Assembly: GCA_028023455.1 (NCBI GenBank)
Contig: JAQFVV010006271.1
Location: forward strand, 5,727,048 to 5,791,047
Origin: Epiperipatus broadwayi
Lineage: Eukaryota > Onychophora > Udeonychophora > Euonychophora > Peripatidae
Direction: 5' to 3'
Length of the DNA: 64,000 nt
Shown piece after piece: positions 47,417-59,307 of this stretch (the first letter of the stretch is position 1; each line of letters starts with the position of its first letter). A model generated the notes under the pieces. It was not told the origin of the DNA, did no database searches, and saw only the letters and a program-made list of their open reading frames with translations. The translations under genes were made by a program, and so were the position numbers.

Positions 47417-49515
47417 TGTAATGATATATAAATATGTCGTTACATTTATTTAAAATAAAAACTTAAAAGTTCGCAAATAAAAGGAAAAAACTAAACGCTA
47501 AAATTAAAATGTTTGTTAAACATATATATATTTGCACGGATGCTAAACTTTAAAAATATTTTTTTCATAAACAAGAAAAAAAAGTATTTGAACGTATTTT
47601 TTTAAATAAAAAAATACAAGATTGAAATATAAAAATATTTTAATAAAAAAATAACGTAAGTTAAAATAAAAACAGGTATTAATTAATTCCTGTAATCTGT
47701 AAATGGAAATGATTGTTTATTAATTATCTAAAAGCTGTTTAATTAAAAAGTCAGATGAAAAGTTAGATAAGAGAAGAAAGAGATTTTAGCTTGACCAATG
47801 GAAGCACTAGGCCTTGGCTCGGACCCTAACGAAAGTGATAGATTAGTGACATTTTGTTCATTGAATCCTTGTGGATAATATAAAAAAAGAAATACAGTTT
47901 TTTCTGACAGTTCCAGCGTTGTGTGTTTGAGAGATGTGGTATGACGCACATACCACACTCTCTATAAAAAAAAATGAAAAGACTGTGATACCTTGAACCA
48001 GCTATTGCCATCTCCAGAACATTACCTTCCAACGGAGGCATCGCGGGAATTGAAAGCAGAGGCCTGGACTCTTGTACCATAAGCTATATGAAATGAACAA
48101 TTGTTAAAATCAATCAAGAACTTTCATCAAGTTTTACAAATTGATAAACAAGCCAACTGAAATGTTAAAACGGACTCTTATCTGACTTTTTTAAGTCTTT
48201 AAATCAAATTAATAATGTTTAATTTTATATGTTTTCCGATTGATAAACATCATTTCAATTTTTTTTTCTTATTGTAAAGATTGGTTAAATGTATGAAATT
48301 TAAGTTGTTTATGGACGCTTGCATGGATTCGTTTGCGGTTAATTATATTTTGGTTTTCATATTTGATCAAAATATATAGACATTCGATAAATAATGATAC
48401 CTTACGGTGAGTATCTAAAATGTATTTATTCGGATGTCTTTTAAGTTATTGGTGACAATGCAAGTATCTTATGGTGAATACTATTGGGTTACTTATAAGT
48501 TTCCCTCTGCGATTGTCGGTATCAATAATTTTGTATTTTGATCGTTTATGTTTATTTTGAAATGTTTTTGACCGTGGAATCTATGTAATCGATCTATACC
48601 CAACATTTTTAAACAAATCTGTGCGAACGTATTTAAATGTTAAAATTAAGTCGGGCGTGAATGGCTATATAGTTTGTAAAGTTATATTAAGGGAGGGTAA
48701 TCTTAGGTTATTCATTTCGTAGTTGAATTGGTTCAATGGATTGTATATATTTGTGTAATTAGTAGATGTAGTATGAGGTCCGCTACGGGCAGGATTATAG
48801 ATATGCGCCACACACCCTCTGTTTGCCTATGGATGGGTTTGTAAGTCGGCAGAAGACCACAGTCCATTCCTATGGAGTTTTTAGTTTATTGATCTACTTG
48901 CCAACAGATGTCACATTCCTGTTGGTGGAGAGTCAATCCCTTCTCTATTTCTACTTATTGCTCAGATGTACATTCCTGACAATATAGTATTTTGTGTTGT
49001 CGTATCATGCTACATTGAATACATGAATGTATCGGATGGATTGGTGCCAGTTGATTGCGAAATTTGTTGCCTAAGGTTAAATCAGGGAAGAATATTTTCT
49101 TTTCAAATACAGACCTATGTAGTCCATTCATACTTGACCCTCTAAATAAATAGTAAACTCATTATTTGCAATCTACTTAAATTTAGAATTAAAGATCAAT
49201 ATAAAATTATAAACGTTAAATTTATTCCTCAAAATTTAAATATTATTTTATATGTGCGTAAATAAATATTTTTATGTATTAATTTCTGGCAGTGGCTTTT
49301 ATTCTTTTATATTTAAGATATAAAATTTATAGATTTTTATCTCTGCGTCTCCGCTGAGCTAGTGACTTGGGCTAATGGTCGGAATATTTAAAGAAAGTGG
49401 AATCTTAACAGCGCGTATCTGCCTACTTTATAAATTTTTCTAGGCTCAAATGCCTAGATGGCGCCCTTTGTAGTGCAGATATTGTTTTTGCGGTTAGATT
49501 CAATCTTCACTTACA
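47417..49515 (+). mobile_element. LTR of family A, right inverted copy (5' LTR)
   Basis: Starts TGTAATGATATATAAATATG directly after a TA run. Ends ..CTTCACTTACA immediately before a primer binding site, which identifies it as a 5' LTR on the plus strand. Compared with the left copy, the last dozen bases (the ATCGTTATA end) are missing at the junction, so a small deletion may have joined LTR and primer binding site. Confidence 0.85.
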
Positions 49516-49516
49516 T

Positions 49517-49534
49517 TGGTGCCCAACATGGGGC
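49517..49534 (+). other. Lysine-tRNA-type primer binding site of family A
   Basis: TGGTGCCCAACATGGGGC matches TGGCGCCCAACGTGGGGC, the complement of the tRNA-Lys1,2 3' end, at 16 of 18 positions. It follows the LTR by one base. This is the best evidence that family A repeats are true LTRs. Confidence 0.85.
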
Positions 49535-49689
49535 CGATCTTTAATAAACACGAGTGCCCTGAGAATTTTAAACGTGAATCATGCCCGTAAATTTTTTTTC
49601 TGAAATAGTATAAATAGATTTGTTGTATTGACGTGGAGTTACACTTTGAAATTTTCCCCCCGGGTATGGACGCCCGCCATGGGGCTATT
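49535..49689 (+). other. Leader of family A, then junction with unrelated DNA
   Basis: The leader is shared with 46462-46574 up to about 49655. The downstream sequence (CCCCCCGGGTATGGACGCCC) is different, so no gag or pol of family A is present in this window. Confidence 0.7.
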
Positions 49690-50384
49690 AATTACTTTTA
49701 CACCCTGCAGAACCCTGAATAATAGATGTTATTATACAATATATGATGTTTATCCTCTAAATAATGAAAATATATGTGTAAAATTTTTTTTTCTTGGTTT
49801 GTACCCCCAGTTCAGATGATGTTCTTTTTAAATATTATACACACTAGGTATAAGTCATTACTAATATGTATATGATTTTCCTAATAATGTCAATCATATA
49901 TGTAGATTTTTTTCCCCATAAACAATATTCAGGATATATGTGATATTTTGTTCTTCTTCCATAAATAATGTTGTAAATATATATGTACACTTTCTTGGGG
50001 TGGTGAAAGAAAAGTAGTGGCACCTTTTAAATACTTTCACACCCATAGTATGTGATATTTTGTTCTTCTCCCATAAATAATGTTGTAAATATATATGTAC
50101 ACTTTCTTGGGGTGGTGAAAGAAAAGTAGTGGCAGCTTTTAAATACTTTCACACCCATAGTATGTGATATTTTGTTCTTCTTCCATAAATAATGTTTTAA
50201 ATATATATGTACACTTTCTTGGGGTGGTGAAAGAAAAGTAGTGGCAGCTTTTAAATACTTTCACACCCATAGTATGTGATATTTTGTTCTGCTTCCATAA
50301 ATAATGTTTTAAATAAATATGTACACTTTCTTGGGGTGGTGAAAGAAAAGTAGTGGCAGCTTTTAAATACTTTCACACCCATAG
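49690..50384. repeat. 112-bp minisatellite, four clean units plus decayed units
   Basis: Four nearly identical units start at 49937, 50049, 50161 and 50273, each TATGTGATATTTTGTTCT... through TTTCACACCCATAG, with the shared TTCTTGGGGTGGTGAAAGAA. Older, diverged units are recognisable at about 49690-49936. The ordering (worn outer units, clean inner ones) is usual for local expansion. Confidence 0.9.
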
Positions 50385-50668
50385 TATGTAAAGAAAAAAA
50401 AAGATATGTGCTTCAAATAGTAATGACATCTTTAATTACTTTATGATATTATACATCTGAACTGCTGTACAGCTGTCATAAATAAAAATATGTGTTTATA
50501 AAAATGTACAATCATCTAGTAAAAGTGTTGTAACAATCTACTCCTCTTGACTGACGCCCGGTAGTAATACCATTATAAATTTTGTCATCAGGTGGTAGAT
50601 TGAATAAAAAAAATATTATTAGAAACAATGATTCCAAAATTTAACAAGTTATATAGAGAGCATTATTT

Positions 50669-50726
50669 GTACTCAACTATTGTACTCAACTATGTACTCA
50701 ACTATGTAATGTACTCAACTATGTAA
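50669..50726. repeat. Short GTACTCAACTAT tandem repeat
   Basis: Four copies of GTACTCAACTAT, two of them separated by GTAAT or similar. No function is suggested. Confidence 0.9.
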
Positions 50727-50867
50727 TGCAAGTGTTGATAATTTTAATATGAAGTAATACAATTTTAAGTATATTTCAGGTGCAAAGAAACAACCAAACT
50801 TAAAGACCCAGCAAAAACACTGAAGAATGCACAAGAGTAGATTAGGTAACAATATGATATTTGAACA

Positions 50868-50889
50868 TATATATATATATATATATATT
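50868..50889. repeat. (TA)n tract at the start of the gag-bearing element
   Basis: A TA run followed by TTGTAAATGTTGG, the same junction type seen at several other elements in the window. Confidence 0.9.
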
Positions 50890-51149
50890 GTAAATGTTGG
50901 ATCTAGAAGTTAATAATGCAAAAGGCAGGCATGGTAGAATACTAAATATAATAAATCAGGTATAGATTGGGTACAGGTATGGGGGAGCAGAACAAGGGGG
51001 AGACTGTTGAGAATGGGGGAGAGATGTATCAGGCCATAAATAAATAAAAACAAACAGAAAACCATAAATGAGCATTTTTGTGTCTTAAATAAATAAAATA
51101 TATATAAATAAAATACACATATATCTATCTATATTTAAAGCTTAGCAGA

Positions 51150-52435
51150 ATGGAGAATAGTGATAAAGAGAAAACTGATGCAGAGCAAGAACATCAGGAA
51201 GTTGTAACCATGGAATCTGTAGAAAGCTCCACACAAAAACAGGATATAAACCTACAAACATTGTTGATGGATATGTTCACTAATATAGAGAAAAAATTCG
51301 AAGCCAAGCATAATGAGATGAAGGAGTGGATGTCATCACTGTGTAATGAAATGAACAGTAGTATATTAAAGCAAATAGATGAGGTGCGAGCAGACTGCAG
51401 GAAAGGCTATGAAAAGGTTCATACTGAATTGGAAGGACTCTTGGAGGAGCATAAAGAAGAAACTAAAACTATAGTATCCAAAATGACTGGAGAATTAATG
51501 ATGATATGAAGTGTGATAGACCAGCAAGAAGCTGCCCACCACATAGCCATAAGTCAAATAAATGAACATTTGGGTGATGAACTGAAGTGTCATGAAGAAC
51601 AAGAGAGGATCATTTTAAATGTGCAAGAAACATAGACAGAGCTTCAAGACCAGCTAAAGGAACTGAGAGGTGAAATTGATAAACTAAAAAGCAGCGCAGT
51701 GAAAATTTCAGAGTTCAAACCTGACGCATCAGGACCAGTACAGGAACACCACGTTGATAGGACATCAGATGTTATTATGCCCATAGGACAGATCTGGCCT
51801 ACCTGGCAAAGTTCATCCAAGTGAAATCATTCAAAGGTGATGCTGGAGAAAATCCGAAAGCACATATTGAAAGTCTTCAAGAATTGTTTCGATTCCAACA
51901 GATCTCAGCACCAGATCAAGTAGCTTTGGCAATTCACTATTTCAATGGATATGCAAAATCATGGTGGGAAAGCCATGAAGACAAGCCACTGAATTTTTAA
52001 CAGTATGCAGCAGCTCTGTTAAGGACCTTCTGGAGCGAGGAGCGCCAGGACGGCATTTATCATTCGGTTTTAAAAGAAATGTATGGATCGGCCAACAAAG
52101 AAACACACATACAGTTTTTTTTGAGGCAAGTGGCACGTCTCCGGTCTCTGATGGCATTCCCATTTACAGAGACCCAGATTATACGTGCAATACAACAAAA
52201 TATGCCACCATACATACAACAAATGATGGTAGGATGCCGAATAAGGAGAATTGAGGAAATGGCACAATTCCTCACCACCATTGACTACACGCCCATCAAC
52301 AAAGAACCTCATGAGAGAATACGGAAAGTTGAGCCAGCTAGAAACCAAGCAACCTCTCATGATCAACCTAACTTCTGGCGGGGTGACCAAACCCTCAATA
52401 AAAAGCCATTTGAACCCCCTGATCGGGGAAAGTAA
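51150..52435 (+). pseudogene. Gag with coiled coil and capsid domain, broken
   Basis: The first frame (51150-51509, 119 residues) has a DMFTNIEKKFEAKHNEM coiled-coil segment like the gag-only element. In-frame stops at 51507 and about 51633 and a frameshift near 51800 follow. Then a capsid-type segment contains FKGDAGENPKAHIESLQELF, then ALAIHYFNGYAKSWW (the hallmark L-x-G-x-A-x-x-WW block of Ty3/gypsy Gag), a stop at about 52000, and LRTFWSEERQD...EMYGSANKETHIQFFLRQVARL. It ends with a polar PPDRGK tail and no zinc knuckle. It is homologous to functional Gag proteins but cannot be translated intact. Confidence 0.78.
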
Positions 52436-52607
52436 GACAGAACAATAAATCACAGACAGATAGATAAGGAATTTGAACCATGTTTTTAAAAAAGGAAAAT
52501 ATGAATATAGTTTTGCACTCAATGATAGATAGGTCAAGATTTTTTTTTAGCATGTAGCAGCAAAGAACAAAATGGGGCTAGCATTAGTTTGATAATTTTT
52601 TTTTTTT

Positions 52608-52683
52608 TTACATTTTTTTTTTATCAATTGTAAGTCCGGGAAAATTTACAATTTTTTTTTATCAATTGTAAGTCCGGGAAAAT
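52608..52683. repeat. Direct duplication with TTGTAAGTCCGGG
   Basis: Two adjacent copies of about 38 bp, each a poly-T run followed by ATCAATTGTAAGTCCGGGAAAAT. It could mark an element end or a local slip duplication. Confidence 0.85.
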
Positions 52684-52750
52684 GAAGCGGAATCTGAGAT
52701 TCAGATTGTGCTTCACAGCCCACTTCCGCTACCAACCTAAATTCAAACTC

Positions 52751-53227
52751 TATTCTTGCATACATATTCCATTCACTAACACATTTGTTTGTATCTTTTT
52801 GTTTGAGTATTATTAACTAACATATGTATTAACGAAGATATTGGCATAAATATCTGAATTTAAATAACTATTGTTTGATGAAAAAAAATTTTTATGCTCC
52901 TAAAAAAAATCTCTGATGTAATAAAAATTAAAAAGGAATGGATTAACATATTGCATTTAAAATATTTTTTTAAGATTTATTATTAAAAATTCAGAAATAA
53001 GTAAGAAAAACTGATTTCTAAATCTGTACATGTTACTCTCTTGTAAGATATTTTATATTTTAAATAAATATTTTTGTTGATTTTTTAATGTGTATATTGC
53101 ATTTTAAGTTTAAATATATTATAGGGTATGCACATACTATATATATATATATTAATAGTTTTTGGGCTGAACCTTGTATTATTAATTTATCTACATCATA
53201 CAACCATGAAAACATGATATATATATA
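52751..53227. other. AT-rich spacer
   Basis: No gene was recognised; overlapping short frames on both strands around 53060-53368 run into the hammerhead array and are not credible. A TA run at 53139-53151 and another at 53217-53227 lie before the array. Confidence 0.55.
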
Positions 53228-53367
53228 TGAAAAACAAAAAAGCAAGTTAAACTTGCCAACACTTGTATTTATGATCAACAGATGGCATTTTACCAAAAAC
53301 ACCGTCAGAGCGTGTTTGTTTACATAAACATCAGAGTAAGCATTCACTACCTCTTTCATTAGTTCCA

Positions 53368-53413
53368 CATTCAGATCATGATTTCAAGCTGATTTTGCTA
53401 TCATCAGTAAAGG
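53368..53413 (-). ncRNA. Hammerhead ribozyme with weakened stem I (array C)
   Basis: On the minus strand the core CTGATGA, stem II AGC...GCT, GAAA and stem III ATC-AT-GAT are intact. Stem I has CCTTTA against TGAATG and so keeps only part of its pairing, including a T-G wobble. Cleavage C is the complement of 53374. Confidence 0.8.
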
Positions 53414-53771
53414 ACAGGAAATAAGAAACTAGATCTAAACACTAAACTCTGAGCGTTTATGAAACAATTTCTATTCAGCTTGCAAGCGTGAATTTTTTAG
53501 ACACGTAATGTCTTCAAAATCAGCATAGCAAGCCAGATAGCTATATGGGTCTGATATCAGTTCAGTATCTCCACATAGTAGAAGCCTCTGCAATATATAT
53601 CATTGCAAGAAAAACTTCAAAGGTACATTTATGAAAGACAAAAAATCAAGTTAAACTTACCAACGGTTGTATTTATGATCAACGGATGGCATTTTACCAA
53701 AAATACCGTCAAAGCGGGTTTGTTTACATAAATGTCAGAGTAAGCATTCACTACCTCTTTCCTTAGTTCCA

Positions 53772-53817
53772 CCTTCAGATCATGATTTCAAGCTGATTTT
53801 GCTATCATCAGTGAAGG
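53772..53817 (-). ncRNA. Type I hammerhead ribozyme, fully intact (array C)
   Basis: On the minus strand: CCTTCA, CTGATGA, stem II AGC with loop to GCT, GAAA, ATC-AT-GAT, cleavage C (complement of 53778), TGAAGG. All core bases and a 6-bp stem I are present. Stem III is only 3 bp with a 2-nt loop, as in many repeat-borne hammerheads, which are known to work better as dimers or with loop contacts. Confidence 0.9.
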
Positions 53818-54084
53818 ACAGGAAATAAAAAACTAGATTTAAACACTAAACTCTGAGCGTTTATGAAACAATTTCTATTCAGCTTGCAAGCGTGAATTTT
53901 TTAGACACGTAACGTCTTCAAAATCAGCATAGCAAGCCAGATAGATATATGAGTCTGATATCTATCTGGATTGCTATGCTTTGAAGGCATTACGTGTCTA
54001 AAAAATTCACGCTTGCAAGCTGAATAGAAATTGTTTCATAAACGCTCAAAGTTTAGTGTTTAGATCTAGTTTCTTATTTCCTGT

Positions 54085-54130
54085 CCTTCACTGATGATAG
54101 CAAAATCAGCTTGAAATCATGATCTGAAGG
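54085..54130 (+). ncRNA. Type I hammerhead ribozyme, fully intact (array C, inverted unit)
   Basis: The plus strand reads CCTTCA, CTGATGA, stem II, GAAA, ATC-AT-GAT, cleavage C at 54124, TGAAGG. It is identical in core and stems to the minus-strand copy at 53772, so transcription of either strand of this array would yield an active-looking ribozyme. Confidence 0.9.
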
Positions 54131-54639
54131 TGGAACTAACGAAAGAGGTAGTGAATGCTTACTCTGACGTTTATGTAAACAAACACGCTTTGATGGTGTT
54201 TTTGGTAAAATGCCATCTGTTGATCATATATATATATATTACAACCATTCATTTATGAATGGAAGCAACATATTCAATAAAACCCTTGCAAGTTCTTTGC
54301 TATAATAGTTTTAGAAAACCAAAAAGTACTATGGTTTTTATTGCTTGATAAATATAAGAGAAGTGTCAGAAACCAAAAAATATTTATATATTACTTTTGT
54401 TCATTTGATATATAGAATATTAATTTTGTTAATTTGGTATATAGGATTTATTAATCAAATAAGGTATGACATTGTTTAAATTAGTTAATTGTCCATCAAA
54501 ATTTATTTATAATATACAGCTTTTACATGATAGAATGAAATTGCTATTATTACAGGTGGAAAATCTGAATCATTTGAAATAAAAAACTGAGATTAAATAA
54601 GAATGTGTACTTCCTCCAATATTGTTTTATATTTTTGTG

Positions 54640-55530
54640 ACAGATGTCTTTGGAATTGTTTATAGGCAACCTAATGAAACAGAGATGACGATGCGATATA
54701 GGTATCATGGTGGAATTTTTAATTTGAATCGATTAATTTCAAAATAAAAACAAGAGCTTCTTCTTCATGGATTCTGGATTTACAATAAGCTGATGATTGT
54801 GTTATTTTTTCTAATTCAAAAAACAATTTACATAATACATTTAATGTGTTGAAAGCAATATTTAAAGCCTTTGATTTAATAATTAATGTTTGAAAAACTC
54901 AAATTCTTTATCAGCCAGTAATGAAAGAAAAGTTCTTAGAAAATTTTACCTTAGGTGATTATCAACTCGAAAATGCAAACCAATTTAAATATTTTGATAA
55001 TTTTATAACCAGAAAGGGGGAAATTAGATATTAAAAGTACAACACAGACTTTAATGTCCTGCTATTACTTTTAACAGGTTAACAAATAGAGCATTTCATC
55101 ACATGTGAATATTTACTGTAACTAAAAATAGCTATAAAGAAATCTACTTTATATAATTTATTGCATGGAAATGAAACTTGGATTTTTTATCAATGCAGTA
55201 TAAAGGCATTAGAAAAGTTTCATTTAAGGAAATTCTGTAAAATTTTAAAAACACAATGGCAAAATCAATATTTTCATTATTTTTTTGGATAAGATATTAT
55301 AGAATCCATTATTTTATTTGATTGGACAAGTATAATGATGAACAATATAAGATTTTCTAAAAGGGCGTTTTTTGGTGAACTTCCCTGAAAAGGCAGATTT
55401 TACCTGATTATAAGAATTATCTCAAAAACATTCTAAAAATAGCGACATTGTTATTGTTTGAAATATTTAGGAAAAAAGTTTTTTGCTAAAGAAATTAAAC
55501 GACAACATCGTGAAAATATTAAATAAAACA
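54640..55530 (+). pseudogene. Decayed non-LTR retrotransposon, RT 3' half
   Basis: Broken frames contain YRYHGGIFNLNRL near 54700, STTQTLMSCYYF-like thumb remnants near 55040, GNETWIF near 55165, ALEKFHLRKFCKIL near 55205 and RFSKRAFFGELP near 55350. These follow the order of the C-terminal half of LINE-type RT proteins (thumb, then the HLR and MGELP-type segment). Stops occur every few dozen codons. No polymerase catalytic box could be read. Resemblance is from memory of such families and is not database-confirmed. Confidence 0.6.
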
Positions 55531-58500
55531 AAATGCATATTCTATATGTGGCCATCAAGTTTGTGGGTAACATATGGATTTATACAGTCATTACAAAATT
55601 TATTTCTAGAGCAGTTTATTTTTCCTTGGAGTTACAATGACCATATTCGTATATGAATAGCTATTAAATGCTTCTAAACTTCGTTAATTATAACATGCTT
55701 TCCAAAGTGTGTAATTTTTTATATTTGCTATGTTTCTGATTTTTTATTCAGCTTAATGCATTTTCAGAGCCATGCACTAAGAAAGAAGAGGCTTAATATA
55801 TCGCAAACAATAATAACATAACAAATAAAATATCAAACAATATCAAACTATTGTATCACTGGAATATATAAATCAGATCCTTTGATTCACATGATCTGCA
55901 AACTTTATATATATATTGTAACCTTATATTTTAGTGTAAAATATAGAGATTGATAGTACTGATTTAAAAATTTCTCTGTCTTATTCTTGGTGATTTGTTG
56001 GCTTGGTCAGCATTCTGAACAGACTATTTACTTGCATTCAAAATAATTAATTGGTGAGAATAAGTAATATTTTGCCTTGCTTATTGCCTGTATTATTTTA
56101 ATGTATTTAAAATTGCTTCTTTCCATCCACTGATTTGGGTCAAATATGTTTAACTTGTAAGAAATTGACAGCACACATCAAGATTAGTAAAATGTGATTA
56201 AAAACAATAATAATTCTTATTTATTTAAAATAATCTTAGAAATTATTTTCATCTAATTCAAAAGCCATTTGTTTAACTAATTTTTAATGATTAGATAAAA
56301 ATATAATAAATACATGGTGCGTTTCAGTGAAAGAGAGTGTTCAGTGAAAGAGAGCATCCATATTATTATTAAGAGAAAAACTGGTGTAAGAATAAAATGT
56401 AAGCAGAATATGTTACATATTATTTAAAAATAATTACCAAGCAATGGATTAACCAAGATGGTTCTCATACGAATTTAAACATAAAATGGTAATATTTAAT
56501 AATAGTAAGAGTTGCTAGATTTAAAGGGTCTGTTCAAGTCTGCCAGCCAAGTGAATCAAATTGCTAATAATTTTATCAATATTTACATTTGGAATATGTC
56601 AGAATGCTTAACTTTAAAAGTACAATTAATAGCAGAAGGTCGATATGTTTTGGAATATTTTATTACATACAAATTGGCAACATTAAATAAATATTTTAAT
56701 TGCAGACGTTTTTTGAACATGAAAACTTTATATTTTTTTTTAAAAAGGAAAAGGTTTAAAATCAAATTTAAATGTTAAATTTTATTGAAATGCCACTTTA
56801 ATGTTTCTACCTATCAGTAATAAATAATGAAGAGTTGATTATCTTATCTGAATGTATATTTCCAGTAATGTACTTACTATTTAATTTGTTTACTACTTGA
56901 ATAATAATAACAGCCTTTAAACAATTAACTAAAACTACTTTCTGGTTTCTATCGCCAATGTTGATTTGTTAATTTATTTTGACCTGATTGTTATTCTTAG
57001 ATTTAAATGTGGATAGATAAATTAATATAGCCTGAGATCCTAAGCTTGAAACAATGCTATATAAAAATGTAGAATTTAATAACGTATGAAGAACATTTTC
57101 ATTTAAACTCTACATGTCATGCTTTTGAAATTATCTCATATTCATGGAGCCACATAAAATTCATTAATTTAAAAGTACTCATAATAACTAGAACAAACAG
57201 ATATAATCACATCTATGAAATTTGGCTATAATTTATAAATATTACTTTGTGCAATGTGTATTTATTTTTCAAGACATTTTTGCATTGATTTCATGGATAA
57301 TATTTAGTATTCTAAAATGTTGTACACTTCAATTTATGTATTTAAGTAAGAATGAATTAATTTTAATTTTTATTGTTATATGAATTTATATGTGAGATTC
57401 ATGATTTATATTTTTACTCTGTTTAAATTAAACTCATGGGATTGAATAAAATATTTATTCAAGGGAATAGTGCTTGTGGAAAAAGCTTGAGAATTACTTA
57501 TAAATTTATGGTGTGTGTCACCCTCTTATGAAGGGTCTTATGAATATTTCCAGAGTTCTGTTTCTATACTCATGTCATTTGTATTACATTGTTACTGTGT
57601 TTATATTTTAAGCAAGATAAATCAGTATATTAGTTGTCCTTATTATTGAAACACTTTTCATTATGTATGAACTCACATCTGCTGAAATCCTAGTGTTTTT
57701 CTGAATTGTCAGAATAACTGAGGATGATGATTTTTGCACTTTAAATATGAAGTAAATATTAATATTGCTTTACAATGTTAAATGGCATTAGTCTGTGCTG
57801 GTGGTTAATCCACAGATTAATTAGTTGCCACTTTCTGTATTTTTACACTCATTCATGCACTGGTGGTTATTCCATGGAATTGTGTAATTATATTTGTTGC
57901 TTCATGATGGTATCACTCCTATGTATAGATGAATGCATCCACAGGAATATCATTTTACTTCATAAATGTAAGTTTGGGCAAAGTATTTTGTATTATTATG
58001 CTAAAGGCATCTTCTTCCATTTATAAGTATAACTTATAAGTTCAGTCATAAAGTGTAGCAGGGCATCTTATCTAAGTTATCCTCATAATGATTAACTGTT
58101 TGTTAATTAATATTTTATCTATACTAAAATTTGAATTTTCATTTTGGTTTAGCATTGCATTTTAGCTAATTCCTGAAAATGTAATATTATTTATTATATT
58201 ATTATAGGTTTATAGTATAGGTTTATTGTTTCTGAAACTGGAACATTGGGTGTTTCATGATTTGATGTTGAATTTCAGTATAGTTTCCTCAAGGCATAAA
58301 TTAAATCAAATTATAATAAAATGTATGATTAGGCTTTTATAAAACTGTGCCTATGGTATATTTAGTAAAGTGAACAAATGGAATGATATTTTATTTATTT
58401 ATTTATTTGTTTATTGATGTATCTATTTATTATATTAAACATCTTACATCAATTATTTGTTAATCATAAAATTGTAAATAAATATTGATTTATAATTAAA

Positions 58501-59296
58501 CTTATTGTGCTGTTGCTATTTGTCATTCATAAAACCAGAAATCCTATATCTTGAATAGAGCATACATTAAAGTACATACTATTGTCAGCATGATATAAGA
58601 GTTTAGTAATATTTTGAGAAAAACATTTGAATGCTTTTGTCCTTGGTAATTTATGAAGTGTAGGGTACAATAAAATCCTATTTGCCTTTTCCATCACTTT
58701 AGCTTTGCGTTGTTGATTCTAGTACATGATACAAAATTGATTGATTTTATAAACTTATAAACAGGTTTATCAGGTAATGATATGATTGAATTTATTTGCT
58801 TAATGTTATAATTGTCATTCATCAATATAACAAGAGTCTCACTGCTATTTATTAAATTTTAAATTTAAGTTTATAAGGAAAGAACCCAAGTTTTCCATAC
58901 TTATTATTGCAAAGCTCATCTAGACTAGCATTTATACCAAAACCATACATGTCACTCTTAAAGAATAATCTTTAGTAGTTCCACAAATTATACCATCTTG
59001 TCCATGGTTATCCATAAGGTCTCATGCAATGAAAAATTGCAGATTAAAGTTTTGAAAGATAATAAAATTACGTATTTATAATTTGTGTAATGTACTTTCA
59101 CATATTGCTATAATGGGTCTTCATGGTGTACCCTCGCCATGACCGGATTAGATCACAACAATTTTATGTTATATCATTAATTTTGTTTGTGTGATGTGAT
59201 CAGACTTTTCAGTTACAGTTTTTAGTGTGCAATGTGGTAGATTTGATTACTTACATTCATCGCATATTCACTACATAAACAGATTTTGGTTATAAT
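55531..59296. other. AT-rich stretch without recognised genes
   Basis: Short frames (56512-56778, 57775-58026) have no recognisable relatives. At 55903-55917 a TA run is followed by TTGTAACCTTA, the same junction type as the LTR starts, but no element could be traced from it. Confidence 0.5.
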
Positions 59297-59307
59297 ATAT
59301 ATATATT

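Larger units (their letters stand above)
50890..52750 (+). mobile_element. Gag-bearing LTR-element fragment without pol
   Basis: The segment begins at a (TA)n border. It contains a broken gag (51150-52435). A possible degenerate primer binding site, TGGGTACAGGTATGGGGGA, lies near 50968, resembling TGGGTGCCAGAGTCCGGGA of the gag-only element. No pol motif follows. Its right end contains a duplicated 40-bp block with TTGTAAGTCCGGG and a hairpin (AGCGGAA with TTCCGCT). LTRs were not identified, so the limits are approximate. Confidence 0.55.
53228..54240 (-). mobile_element. Hammerhead-ribozyme foldback array C (retrozyme-like)
   Basis: One full monomer (minus ribozyme at 53368), a second, incomplete minus-strand monomer (ribozyme at 53772) and an inverted monomer (plus ribozyme at 54085) form a foldback bounded by (TA)n on both sides. 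The turn is at about 53940-53975 (GATAGATATATGAGTCTGATATCTATC). Cleavage sites on the minus strand are 404 nt apart. The outer ends are TTATGATCAACAGATGGCAT and its complement. Blocks CGTGAATTTTTTAGACACGTA and TTTATGAAACAATTTCTATTC recur in every unit. This array has the best-preserved ribozymes of the three, and hence is probably the youngest. Confidence 0.85.

Noticed and set aside
49937-50384. Regularly spaced 112-bp repeats considered as a CRISPR-like array
   Set aside because: Whole units are identical with no variable spacers, and the window is eukaryotic; it is a minisatellite.
53060-53368. Overlapping 102- and 79-codon frames on opposite strands
   Set aside because: Low complexity around TA runs and running into the hammerhead array; shadows of one another.
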